From Alphaproteobacteria bacterium (GTDB taxonomy: Bacteria > Pseudomonadota > Alphaproteobacteria > JAUXUR01): DNA of 54,829 bases. Made by a program: the position numbers and the translations under genes. Shown piece by piece: positions 36,131 to 44,589 of this stretch. A model generated the notes under the pieces. It did no database searches. It was not told the origin of the DNA and saw nothing but the letters and a program-made list of their open reading frames with translations. Location: contig JAUYSY010000041.1 of the NCBI GenBank assembly GCA_030696155.1, positions 1 through 54,829 of the forward strand, read 5' to 3'. Within the stretch, counting starts at the first letter, position 1; every line of letters begins with the position of its first letter.

Positions 36131-36892
36131 TTAATTTTGTTCAGTGGTCTCTCCATTATAAGACCTCATCACATCATGTACGATATCCATTATATCATCC
36201 GGTAGATCTGGTAGATTGTTTAATACTTCCTGAAGAACTTCAGCTCTATTATCTTCTTCTCTAATGAGCGGTGATTCCAATGCCACATTATCACAATCTG
36301 CATCTAATTCTAATTGATGTAGTAAGCTTTGCAATTCTTCAAAATCATAGTCATCTACTTCTCCTTCTGAGCTAGAGCCACTCTCATCCTCATCAGAAAT
36401 GGGATTGTTTTTCTGATTTATAAGTTCATCATTAGCCTGACCAGGTATAAAAAAAGTAGATTGAATTATGGATTCAGAAAAATCATCCTGCTCACAAGGT
36501 GAAAAAAAAGGATAATTTGGGTTATACTGATAGATTATTTTATTTGCTTTTTTTAATTTTCTGTTTTCTTTTCTTACAAGTTTACTAAATGCATCGTTAT
36601 TTTTGATCACCTTTTCTGTTTTTTGAGGACGATGAATTAATGTGGTAAAGTCGCCTTCATTGTCGTTGTTGCTATCATTGAAATCTGCGTTATTGTTGTT
36701 ATTATTATTTTGTTTTATTAAAATAAATTTTCTTTTTTTTGCGTTTTGCAATAATTTTTTATGCTGCTCAATTGAATTGTCTTCAACAGTATGTGTTGTA
36801 CTATTTGCTGTACGATTGCTTATATTTCTTTGCATAGCGTAGATAGAATTTGTTTGACAAAAACAAACAATTAAAATAAATATTTTTTTCAT
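36131..36892 (-). CDS. Secreted low-complexity protein of unknown function (cargo of the tmk duplication)
   Basis: 253 residues. Signal peptide MKKIFILIVCFCQTNSIYA. Basic patch NAKKRKFILIK is followed by a run of eight Asn and acidic low-complexity stretches (DEDESGSSSEGEVDDYDFEE), then a helical C-terminus. Most of the protein is likely disordered. It lies between the two tmk copies with the secreted protein at 36963-38297, in the same orientation, and both are more AT-rich than tmk or dac. The basic patch is reminiscent of nuclear localisation signals. No family recognised. Confidence 0.65.
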   Translation of the reverse strand: MKKIFILIVCFCQTNSIYAMQRNISNRTANSTTHTVEDNSIEQHKKLLQNAKKRKFILIKQNNNNNNNADFNDSNNDNEGDFTTLIHRPQKTEKVIKNNDAFSKLVRKENRKLKKANKIIYQYNPNYPFFSPCEQDDFSESIIQSTFFIPGQANDELINQKNNPISDEDESGSSSEGEVDDYDFEELQSLLHQLELDADCDNVALESPLIREEDNRAEVLQEVLNNLPDLPDDIMDIVHDVMRSYNGETTEQN

Positions 36893-36962
36893 TTCGACCT
36901 CTTGTTGTTAAAAAGATTAATTACTTTTTAAAATCGTAACACTATCACAATAATTTTGTGCT

Positions 36963-38297
36963 TTAAAGTGTTTTATTATTTTTTTTATTAAAACGTTCTA
37001 AGCGTTTTTGTCTTAATTCCTCATAAGTTGGAGATTTTTTTGGATTTAACAATTGAGAATATTTCTCTTTTTTTTCTTCTAGTTGAGTATTTGTTGCAGA
37101 AATAATGATGTTTTTTGAATGATTATTTTCTTCAACAGAGTCATTTTTTTGTTTTTTCGATAATTCGAAAGTTACAATTTTTTTTAAAAAAAGCTCACCT
37201 GAAATGGCGTTTATATTTTCATCATTATTAAGTTCATTAAAAAAATCTAAAAAATGATGCTGGTTTTCAGAAAAATATTTTACATAATATTGAACCACAT
37301 TTTTTGAAAAGTTTTTAAAATTTGAACAAATGCATGATGTTTGATGTATAATATCCAAAATGTTTTGATATGATTCATACATAATAATTGTATTTAAAAA
37401 AGCAACAAAAGAAGTAGGATCCCAATTTTTGTTGATAATTGTAAATAAAACATCAAGAATATCACATATATTATTATTAACGTTTTTTAATAAATAACTT
37501 CCGATAAAGTAGCGAAAATCAATCGTTGTTTCTGGAAATAAGTTAAAGATTTCTTTTAGGTAAGGGAGAGCTTTTATATAGGTTTCATCGTTACAAAAAA
37601 TTGCATCAAAAAAATCTTCAGATGCTTGTTTTCTGTTGTTTTCATTATAGCTTGGTGTGCCATTTTCTATTATAGCGTTAACATAATTTTGGATATTGCT
37701 TATTTCTTGATCGGTTTTTGTTGATAGAGAATCGAGCAGGTTAAGGAAATTAACAAAATTAATTTCACGGTTTAATAAAATTTTTAAAAATTCTTTATTT
37801 TTTAATATGAATGTTATTATTAACTGATTATTGAGGTGTTTTTCTATTTTTTTTGTTTTGTTTTTACAATTATCATCGAAAATCAAATTTATGTTCAAAA
37901 AATTTATTATTTCAAGCAAATGTTCTAAAGATTCAAAATATTTTGGATTTATGGTAGAAAAAAATAGAGAAATAATGATAAATTTATCAGAATTAAAAAG
38001 AGATATATCATTTTTAAATAGTAAGAACGTACGATCAATAGCTTCTAAGAATGGTGTTGCTTTTTCTACGTTATCACATCCTCTTATTTCTTTTGTTAAT
38101 TTTAACAGTTTGTTTAATTTTATACTATCAAAATTATATGAAATAAGTTTTTTTGAAATGATGTTAACTTTCTTTTTTACTCCAGCATTTGCATAAATAT
38201 AGTTTTTTTCAAAATGCTTTAATATTTCTTCTTCTATTGGATTTGCGTTAATTTCAGAAATAAATAAGCTTATGAGAAAGGCAATGTATTTTTTCAT
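36963..38297 (-). CDS. Secreted helical-repeat protein of unknown function (cargo of the tmk duplication)
   Basis: 444 residues. Signal peptide MKKYIAFLISLFISEINA. The mature part is helical throughout, rich in Leu/Ile/Phe/Asn, with recurrent Phe-Leu-Asn-based helices such as NFVNFLNLLDSLS and FVAFLNTIIMYESYQNILDI, suggesting an alpha-solenoid; a few Cys are scattered. The C-terminal 60 residues are charged and probably disordered (PTYEELRQKRLERFNKKN). Strongly AT-rich. Gap of 70 bp to the following secreted gene, so an operon is likely. Candidate exported effector by composition and location only. Confidence 0.7.
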   Translation of the reverse strand: MKKYIAFLISLFISEINANPIEEEILKHFEKNYIYANAGVKKKVNIISKKLISYNFDSIKLNKLLKLTKEIRGCDNVEKATPFLEAIDRTFLLFKNDISLFNSDKFIIISLFFSTINPKYFESLEHLLEIINFLNINLIFDDNCKNKTKKIEKHLNNQLIITFILKNKEFLKILLNREINFVNFLNLLDSLSTKTDQEISNIQNYVNAIIENGTPSYNENNRKQASEDFFDAIFCNDETYIKALPYLKEIFNLFPETTIDFRYFIGSYLLKNVNNNICDILDVLFTIINKNWDPTSFVAFLNTIIMYESYQNILDIIHQTSCICSNFKNFSKNVVQYYVKYFSENQHHFLDFFNELNNDENINAISGELFLKKIVTFELSKKQKNDSVEENNHSKNIIISATNTQLEEKKEKYSQLLNPKKSPTYEELRQKRLERFNKKNNKTL

Positions 38298-38412
38298 ATA
38301 TTTTATCCTTAACTAAAAGAAAATTTTATTTTTTTAATTATGTGTTTGATTCTTAAATATTGAATTTTTTTTATCAAATATTGATGTATTTGTCAATAAA
38401 ATTATATATTTT

Positions 38413-39057
38413 TTATGATAATTTGGTTAGAAATAGTTTTAATATTTGTTGAAAAATTTCTTCTATTGTGCGTGATGCATCAATGACAACCATTCTTTCA
38501 GGATGTTGTTGCGCAAGTTCTAAAAAACCTTTACGCAAACGTCTATGAAAATCAATATCTTTACTTTCAAAACGATCTTGAGGAAGACCTCTACTTTGCG
38601 TACGCTCAGCACTTACCTCAATAGGCAGATCTAAAACAAAGGTTAGATCAGGCTTAAGATCGCCTATAACCAAGGTATAAAGTTTCTCCAACAAGGATAA
38701 AGACAATCCACCCGCATACCCTTGATAGACCAAAGTTGAATCAGCAAAACGATCACATAAAACAATTTTACCCGCATCAAGCGCTGGTTGAATTTTCTTT
38801 TTAACATGTTCATATCGCGCAGCATAAAGAAGCAATGTTTCGCTTAAAGGATCGAAATGATGTTGCGCGCTTCCAAGAATAAGGTCACGAATTTGTTCGG
38901 CTTCAGGACAACCACCAGGCTCTCGTGTTTGAACAACATCAAAACCAAGATTTTCTAAAGCTTCACGTAATTTTACAATTTGCGTTGATTTGCCAGCGCC
39001 TTCGCCACCTTCAAAGGTGATAAACAAACCTTTTTTGTCTATTTTTTGATGGCCCAT
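38413..39057 (-). CDS. tmk: Thymidylate kinase (intact copy)
   Basis: Phosphorylates dTMP to dTDP. 214 residues, typical length. P-loop FEGGEGAGKSTQ, the TREPGG motif, the DR motif CDRFADSTLVYQGYAGGL and LID region (QSRGLPQDRFESKDIDF) are intact. ATG abuts the stop of the carboxypeptidase gene (TAAATG), the third gene of an rlpA-dac-tmk operon. The last ten residues (KLFLTKLS) look non-standard compared with the diverged copy at 35141-35795, suggesting that this 3' end arrived with the cargo. The usual holB follower is absent. Confidence 0.95.
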   Translation of the reverse strand: MGHQKIDKKGLFITFEGGEGAGKSTQIVKLREALENLGFDVVQTREPGGCPEAEQIRDLILGSAQHHFDPLSETLLLYAARYEHVKKKIQPALDAGKIVLCDRFADSTLVYQGYAGGLSLSLLEKLYTLVIGDLKPDLTFVLDLPIEVSAERTQSRGLPQDRFESKDIDFHRRLRKGFLELAQQHPERMVVIDASRTIEEIFQQILKLFLTKLS

Positions 39058-40338
39058 TTATGCTTTTGGTGTCATATCTTCAGGAAATTTCTTTGTTTCA
39101 CTGACATTATTTTTGATATTTTCTTTATTATCTTTTTTATCTGTTACTTCAGTTGTCGTTGGAAATTGTCTTTTATCCGCACCAAAAAGAAGATAATTGA
39201 AAGCAGCTTTAACGCGCGAAAATCCTTTTAATTTAGAAGAATCTTCTGCGGGATAAATATGATAGGCTTTAACAGGCGCACCTGGCGCTGTTACTTTTAC
39301 TTGACCAACAGGCGTATCTTTATTAAAAGGTGCCACAAGTGGCGCATCATAGATAAGCTCAACCTTTAATTGTTGCTTAGATTTTTTCAACATATTCACA
39401 ACGACTTTATCTTTAATGATAAGCTGGACAGAGGGTTTATCCCCCAACCAAATATCTGCCACATCGACAACATCGAATGGTTGGAAAAGTCGATAGTTTT
39501 TATATTTGCTAAAAGCCCATTCCACAATATGTTTTGAATCTTGCTCACGATTCCACATGGTTTTAAGACCGTTGATCACAAGCACAAGTCGGCGACCACC
39601 ACGTTCAATTGATGCAACCAACCCATAACCACCCTTATCCGTATGACCTGTTTTAAGACCATCTGCAGGTTGGTCAAGCTTCAACAATGGATTTAGATTG
39701 GGTTGCGTAATATTATTGTAATTATATTCTTTGATCGAAAAAAGAGGATAATATTCTGGAAAATCATCCATAATGCGATTAGCTAAAATCGAAAGATCAC
39801 GCGCCGTCATCACATGTTCAGGATTCGGCAAACCTGTCACATTCGCAAAATGACTATGTTTAAGACCCAATTCTTTTGATTTTTGATTGAATTTATCAAC
39901 AGCATTTTGCTCACTACCATACAAGCCTTCGGCCAAAGCAATCGCTGCATCATTCCCTGATTGAACAACGAGACCATGAATCAATTGATCCAACGTTACT
40001 TTTGAATCAGCTTTGAGGAACATACGAGAGCCCCTCATCTTCCATGCTTCTTTACTGACTGTAAATTCATCAGTCATTTTGTTTTTGCCATTTTTAAGTC
40101 GGTCAAAAACCATATAAGCAAGCATGAGCTTACTCATAGAAGATGGCGCCATCAATTCATCTGGATTTCGTTCAAAAAGAACAGTGCCTGTTTCTTTATC
40201 GATCAATAAAACTTGTTTGGCGCGTGTTTCAATGTCACCAGTAGGCGGCACATCTATAGCAAAAAGGTCCAATGCAAAAAACGCAACGAGCACAAAAAAC
40301 AAGGGCTTAAAAGCGCTTACATACGAACTTTTATACAT
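39058..40338 (-). CDS. D-alanyl-D-alanine carboxypeptidase (DacA/PBP5 family)
   Basis: Trims the terminal D-Ala from peptidoglycan side chains. 426 residues with signal peptide (ending LDLFA). Catalytic motifs: SMSKLM (S-x-x-K), SGN (in VQSGNDAAIALAEGL) and KTG (DGLKTGHTDKGGYG). The C-terminal beta-sandwich domain follows, then a Lys/Asn-rich tail (KKDNKENIKNNVSETKKFPE) with no clear amphipathic anchor. 6 bp after rlpA and 0 bp before tmk, so one envelope/nucleotide operon. The last ~50 codons are duplicated at 35796-35952. Confidence 0.95.
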   Translation of the reverse strand: MYKSSYVSAFKPLFFVLVAFFALDLFAIDVPPTGDIETRAKQVLLIDKETGTVLFERNPDELMAPSSMSKLMLAYMVFDRLKNGKNKMTDEFTVSKEAWKMRGSRMFLKADSKVTLDQLIHGLVVQSGNDAAIALAEGLYGSEQNAVDKFNQKSKELGLKHSHFANVTGLPNPEHVMTARDLSILANRIMDDFPEYYPLFSIKEYNYNNITQPNLNPLLKLDQPADGLKTGHTDKGGYGLVASIERGGRRLVLVINGLKTMWNREQDSKHIVEWAFSKYKNYRLFQPFDVVDVADIWLGDKPSVQLIIKDKVVVNMLKKSKQQLKVELIYDAPLVAPFNKDTPVGQVKVTAPGAPVKAYHIYPAEDSSKLKGFSRVKAAFNYLLFGADKRQFPTTTEVTDKKDNKENIKNNVSETKKFPEDMTPKA

Positions 40339-40344
40339 AGAAAA

Positions 40345-41499
40345 CTATCCTTCTGAAACAATCTTGGCATCACTATAACCTTGATGGACCATTTTACCAA
40401 GAAGTTGGTTTGCTTCAAGAGAAGTTTTTGCAGGACCTACTCGTACCCTATAAATGTTTTTACCCTGAATATGAGCAGATATGATAAAAGCAGGTGGAAA
40501 CTTAGCTGTCTTCTGATCGTTTAGCTTTTGGCTAAATTTTTGCGCATTCTCATAATTCGAAAAAGCACCCGCCTGGACATAAAAAGGTTTTGTCGAGGTA
40601 ATATGCGTACCCGCATGATCAACAGGCGTAAATTGTTCTTTTTTCAAAGAAGCTAGCTGAATAGGCGCTGTTAGTGCAATTTTAGGTGCAACAGGCGCTA
40701 ATGCTGGCATTTGAGGTTTATGCACACTCGATTGAATTTTTCCTCCTTTTTGAGGAATAGGCACATACCCTAAATCACGCTGAATTTGGGCATCATCCCC
40801 TTTTTCAGACAATTCAGCTAATTGAACTGGTTGTTGCCATGGGAATGTATTATCAATACGCTCATCCAACCCATTGTTTGAATTATTACGTTGATTTTTG
40901 ATATTGTTGTTATTGCGAGGACCTACTGACTTTGGTGCATTTTTAGTTGAAAGACCTGCAAAACGCATGCTTTCTTCTTTTAAAATTCGAACACGCACTT
41001 GGGCCGTCCCATGACCTATAAAACCAAGCTGTTTCGCACCCGCATGAGATACATCAATAATACGGTCCTTAGCATAAGGTCCACGATCATTAACTTTTAA
41101 AACAACTTTACGATTATTTGAAAGATTGGTCACTTCAACGAGACTTGGCAAAGGCAATGTTCGATGCGCAGCTGTCATTGAATGCATATTGTAACGTTCA
41201 CCATTGGCTGATTTTTTGCCATGAAAACCTGGTCCATACCATGAGGCCTTGCCAACTTCTTCATATTCGAAATCTTCGCAAGGATAATACCATCTACCCT
41301 TTATTTTATACGGTTTACCAACTTTATAACGCGGATCCCTTTGGGTATAGTCGCGTTTAGCCGTATCAGGTACAGGCGTGTAAGAACCACAAAATTGTGC
41401 ATTTTTGCGTGTAGGATCCTCTTGCTGTCTTGTTGAACAGGCAGCGAGAAGGAATGTCACTGCAAAAAAAGCAGATGTTTTTAAAAGCTTTTTATTCAT
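40345..41499 (-). CDS. rlpA: RlpA-type septal lytic transglycosylase lipoprotein with SPOR domain
   Basis: Cleaves glycan strands lacking stem peptides and localises to division sites. 384 residues from ATG 41497-41499 (AAGGACCG upstream), giving a lipoprotein signal MNKKLLKTSAFFAVTFLLAAC. The double-psi beta-barrel (GKASWYGPGFHGKKSANGE, MTAAHRTLPLPSLVEVTNL, VNDRGPYAKDRIIDVSHAGA) is intact. An Asn/Gln/Pro-rich linker is followed by a C-terminal SPOR domain (FYVQAGAFSNYENAQKFSQK, YRVRVGPAKTSLEAN). First gene of the rlpA-dac-tmk operon; envelope remodelling. Confidence 0.94.
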   Translation of the reverse strand: MNKKLLKTSAFFAVTFLLAACSTRQQEDPTRKNAQFCGSYTPVPDTAKRDYTQRDPRYKVGKPYKIKGRWYYPCEDFEYEEVGKASWYGPGFHGKKSANGERYNMHSMTAAHRTLPLPSLVEVTNLSNNRKVVLKVNDRGPYAKDRIIDVSHAGAKQLGFIGHGTAQVRVRILKEESMRFAGLSTKNAPKSVGPRNNNNIKNQRNNSNNGLDERIDNTFPWQQPVQLAELSEKGDDAQIQRDLGYVPIPQKGGKIQSSVHKPQMPALAPVAPKIALTAPIQLASLKKEQFTPVDHAGTHITSTKPFYVQAGAFSNYENAQKFSQKLNDQKTAKFPPAFIISAHIQGKNIYRVRVGPAKTSLEANQLLGKMVHQGYSDAKIVSEG

Positions 41500-41897
41500 C
41501 GGTCCTTGTAAACTTGTTTCGGTTAACTTCATCCTAGCCATGCTTGCTGACAAAATCAAGCTATTGAGACCAAAATTTAAAAAGTCACCTAGTCAATGTG
41601 ATTTAAAGGTCAAAAAATTAACTGAAATTTTTGATATTCTTTTATTTGTTTTTTATTTAATATGCATGTAATTTTTTAATTAGATTTAGATTTAACAAAC
41701 TATAATTCAATATTTTTTATTTATGGTATTTTTTAATTTTGAGCTGCAACTCAATTTTATTTTTCAGCGTATTTAAATTGTGTATTGCGCACCAAATTCA
41801 CAAAAAAATAAAAATACAATAGCCCTTGTGTTTTTGCTTCCATAAAAATTCAAATCCCCTTAATATCGATTATCGCCAATAATCCTTAGGAATAAAA

Positions 41898-42068
41898 ATG
41901 CGATTTTTGTATTTTTTCATATTATGTTTAAGCCTAAGCGCATGCACGCATTACGAACCAACAATACGTAAAGATGATGGAAATCCTCCTAAACGTCCTG
42001 GTTTATTCACTGGAGAGACAGGCGAGTGGAAAATTCCCCTTATGACAAAAGAAGAAGTTATTAATTAG
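41898..42068 (+). CDS. Small lipoprotein conserved in alphaproteobacteria
   Basis: 56 residues: MRFLYFFILCLSLSAC is a lipoprotein signal with lipobox LSAC, and the rest contains PKRPGLFTGETGEWKIP, a pattern (R.PGLFTG..G.F.I) that I associate with very short alphaproteobacterial lipoproteins of unknown role. TAGGAA lies 6 bases before the ATG. It meets the mutS 3' remnant tail to tail. Too short for most gene callers. The 340-bp gap upstream (41560-41897) is AT-rich and I see nothing else in it. Confidence 0.75.
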   Translation: MRFLYFFILCLSLSACTHYEPTIRKDDGNPPKRPGLFTGETGEWKIPLMTKEEVIN

Positions 42069-42069
42069 A

Positions 42070-42228
42070 TTACTCTTTTACCTTACCCACCAAATTCACC
42101 AAAATATCAAATGCTTTAATAGGCGTTAATTCGTCTAAGACGATATTGCTTAAAATGGTATCAACCACCGATTGCTCAGGGATCACATTTTCTTTCGCCA
42201 ACGATAATTTTTCTTTAAAAAGAGGCAG
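42070..42228 (-). pseudogene. mutS: 3' remnant of mutS
   Basis: This 159-bp stretch encodes LPLFKEKLSLAKENVIPEQS...LVGKVKE and then a stop, the last ~50 residues of MutS, and matches 44597-44755 of the intact gene. By my count there are about 15 nucleotide differences but only one amino-acid change (Asp for Asn in QSVVDT) plus loss of the final Val-Ala. The N-terminal side ends abruptly near 42228. It abuts the small lipoprotein gene, probably the original 3' neighbour of mutS. Confidence 0.9.
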
Positions 42229-42334
42229 CTTTATTAAGACAACCAGATATTAAAACAAGAAATAAAGGATGTTTGATTTTATGATCAAAAAGAGAGTTTT
42301 GAAAAGTAGCTAATGATATCATGATGTGTTTACC

Positions 42335-43774
42335 TTAATGTAATTTCTTAAACACATAATCGTTTTGCCATTCACACGAACCAGAAAAATGTGTCCACTC
42401 CCCATATTCAAACATTTTAAAAGAACCTCCCTCCATAGGAATCAAAGAAAAACCAATAAAAGGCGGCGTAATAAAAGCAAGTGACTTTCGCCCATTTTGT
42501 CCTACATGCATCATTCCTTCATACATCATTAATGTTGTTTTGCAATGACCCGTATCTAAAATATATTTTTTTTGATCTTGTTTAATTTCAAAGATGCCTA
42601 ATTCGTCATTTTGATGCTTTCCTAAAAAAGGCTTCATCCATTCTGCCTTAGGCTCAGACAATTTTTCCTTAAATTCACCTTCTTTTTTGTTACTAGCTTG
42701 AACTATATGTTCGAGCTGTTCAGATGATTTTTCATTCGTATCAAACCACAATTCAAAAAGCTTCTCACTGATCAAATCATTTAAAAATCCTCCGCTAGCA
42801 TCAGGAGTCAAATCATTCAAAAGTCTTCCGCTAGCACCATTAGCACCATTAGTTAGAATAACAAAACCACAATTTTTTTCTGGATAAAATTTTAATGATG
42901 ATTTGAAACCAAACGTTCCTCCATTATGGCCAATAGTATTAATCCCCTTGTGTTTTGAAATATCCCACCCTAATCCATAATGAATAGGATTAATGCTGAA
43001 ATCTTTAGGTATTCTTCTATATATTAAATTATCCTCATCAAATATACGTTTTCCGAGCGGATTAATCCCATTTTGTAATTCTGTTATCAAATAAAGAGCC
43101 ATATCATGGGCACTTGACCATATCCCTCCCGCAGGTTTTTGAAAATCTGTGAATTCATCATCTTGCAAAGTTAAAAATTGAACCTTTCCATCTATTGTTT
43201 TGGAATGGGGTAAGGCAAAATTTTCCTTAGGTTCAAAAGTCGTTTGTGTCATCCCCATAGGCGCAAAAACTTTTTCAGACATTAGACCACAGAAAGCTTG
43301 ATCCATTGGTTTTTTTGGATAAACTGCATGAGCAGATATATAACCCGCCGCACTTACCATTTGATTGTTATATTGATATGGTAGCTTTGGTCTTCTAGAT
43401 TTTAGTGTCGAAACCTGCTTAAATACATCCCTTTTTTTATTATTAAAAATCAACGGAAAATCATTCACAGGCATCCCGGTGCTGGCGCCTACTAGTTCTT
43501 CTATCATAAGCGTTTTTGATAAGACCTTCTTATATACCTGAAAATCTGGATATATTTCTTGAACTTTTGTGCGCCACTTAAATTTTCCTTCTTCGACTAA
43601 TTTCGCCATTAACAAAGTCGTCATGGATTTTGAAATAGAGCCAATCTTCATTAAAGTGTGTTCATTTATATGATCTTGTTCACCGCATTTTTTAACGCCA
43701 TACCCTTTTTCGAAAACAATCTCTCCATTTTCAACAATTGCGATGGACATTCCGGGCACATCCAGTTTTTTCAT
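42335..43774 (-). CDS. Serine beta-lactamase-family hydrolase (main part of a split gene)
   Basis: 479 residues. Class C beta-lactamase/PBP4*-like fold: VPGMSIAIVENGEIVFEKGYG, nucleophile motif GSISKSM (S-x-x-K), YQYNNQM (Y-x-N), and HNGGTFGF (third motif). The frame extends upstream of the annotated ATG by ~50 codons (including EGRHKADYL and TDQLDQSIIQAMKKL, homologous in style to the start of such domains) but with no start codon or signal peptide there. The signal peptide is in the out-of-frame ORF at 43938-44396, so the original gene was probably one secreted protein now split by frameshifts. It lies between the mutS remnant and intact mutS. Confidence 0.8.
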   Translation of the reverse strand: MKKLDVPGMSIAIVENGEIVFEKGYGVKKCGEQDHINEHTLMKIGSISKSMTTLLMAKLVEEGKFKWRTKVQEIYPDFQVYKKVLSKTLMIEELVGASTGMPVNDFPLIFNNKKRDVFKQVSTLKSRRPKLPYQYNNQMVSAAGYISAHAVYPKKPMDQAFCGLMSEKVFAPMGMTQTTFEPKENFALPHSKTIDGKVQFLTLQDDEFTDFQKPAGGIWSSAHDMALYLITELQNGINPLGKRIFDEDNLIYRRIPKDFSINPIHYGLGWDISKHKGINTIGHNGGTFGFKSSLKFYPEKNCGFVILTNGANGASGRLLNDLTPDASGGFLNDLISEKLFELWFDTNEKSSEQLEHIVQASNKKEGEFKEKLSEPKAEWMKPFLGKHQNDELGIFEIKQDQKKYILDTGHCKTTLMMYEGMMHVGQNGRKSLAFITPPFIGFSLIPMEGGSFKMFEYGEWTHFSGSCEWQNDYVFKKLH

Positions 43775-43937
43775 GGCTTGAATTATAGATTGATCTAATT
43801 GGTCAGTATTTTCTTTAATTGATTTAAAAGGTTTTTTAGAAAAATCCGCTTCGAGTATAGGAGGATGGTCTTTAAGATAATCGGCCTTATGGCGGCCTTC
43901 AATACTACGTCTAAAACTATTAATTCTTCTTTAGGTC

Positions 43938-44396
43938 CTAATAATAAAAATGTCCAAATCGCATCGATTTTCCTTTCAACAATTGCTTGAATGAAGGTTT
44001 CATTATGAGATTTATAATCTTGTATTTGAAATTCGTCGCTAAAACACCATGCACATGAATTAGTCCTGTTGAATCAATTGTCTTAAGATCAAATTTCCTT
44101 GTCAAAAAGGGCGCCACAGATTTCCAAGCATCTTCAATGGCCTGTTTTAGATCATTTTCTTTTGATTCAATCAAAAAAATCTTCATATCTTTTTCAAGAG
44201 ATTCAAGTTTTACACTCTTATTTTCTTGATCTAATTTCTGCATTTGAAAGCCATCAGGAATTTGCAAAATAGAACCAGAATTCATGGTAACATTATTTTT
44301 TATTGCAGTCTCATTTACTGGAGATGCATTTACATGTGTATTTATATTGACGTTTAATAAAGCCAAAATAAAAATTAAATTCTTTTTAAAGTTCAT
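43938..44396 (-). CDS. N-terminal part of the split beta-lactamase-family gene
   Basis: 152 residues from ATG 44394-44396 (AAGG upstream). Signal peptide MNFKKNLIFILALLNVNINT, ending NASP. The rest is an unrecognised alpha/beta domain (DSTGLIHVHGVLATNFKYK). Near 43940 the frame stops at SMRFGHFYY, while a neighbouring frame continues as DAIWTFLLLGPKEE and then a third frame enters NSFRRSIEGRHKADYL, which joins the hydrolase. Two indels within about 60 bp would explain this. Probably a pseudogene; independent small gene less likely. Confidence 0.6.
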   Translation of the reverse strand: MNFKKNLIFILALLNVNINTHVNASPVNETAIKNNVTMNSGSILQIPDGFQMQKLDQENKSVKLESLEKDMKIFLIESKENDLKQAIEDAWKSVAPFLTRKFDLKTIDSTGLIHVHGVLATNFKYKIINLIMKPSFKQLLKGKSMRFGHFYY

Positions 44397-44589
44397 TGAG
44401 ATTACCTTTTTTATCTGGTGGCTAAGATGTAATATCTGCTTTTTAAAAACACTAGGGGCTGCTGACATTTCAAATGCTACTAACACAATTTATACTGTAT
44501 CAAAATACATTTCAGATGCTAAAACTTATCATAATGAGCAAAAAATAATAGACGTAAAAAATACTTAAATTTTAAACTTTTAAAACAAT

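Noticed and set aside
35141..38412. Insertion sequence explaining the tmk duplication
   Set aside because: No transposase, terminal inverted repeats or target duplication found; the duplicated DNA is chromosomal dac-tmk.
44284..44568. Plus-strand frame upstream of the mutS 3' end
   Set aside because: Antisense of the signal peptide of the split hydrolase; no ribosome site.
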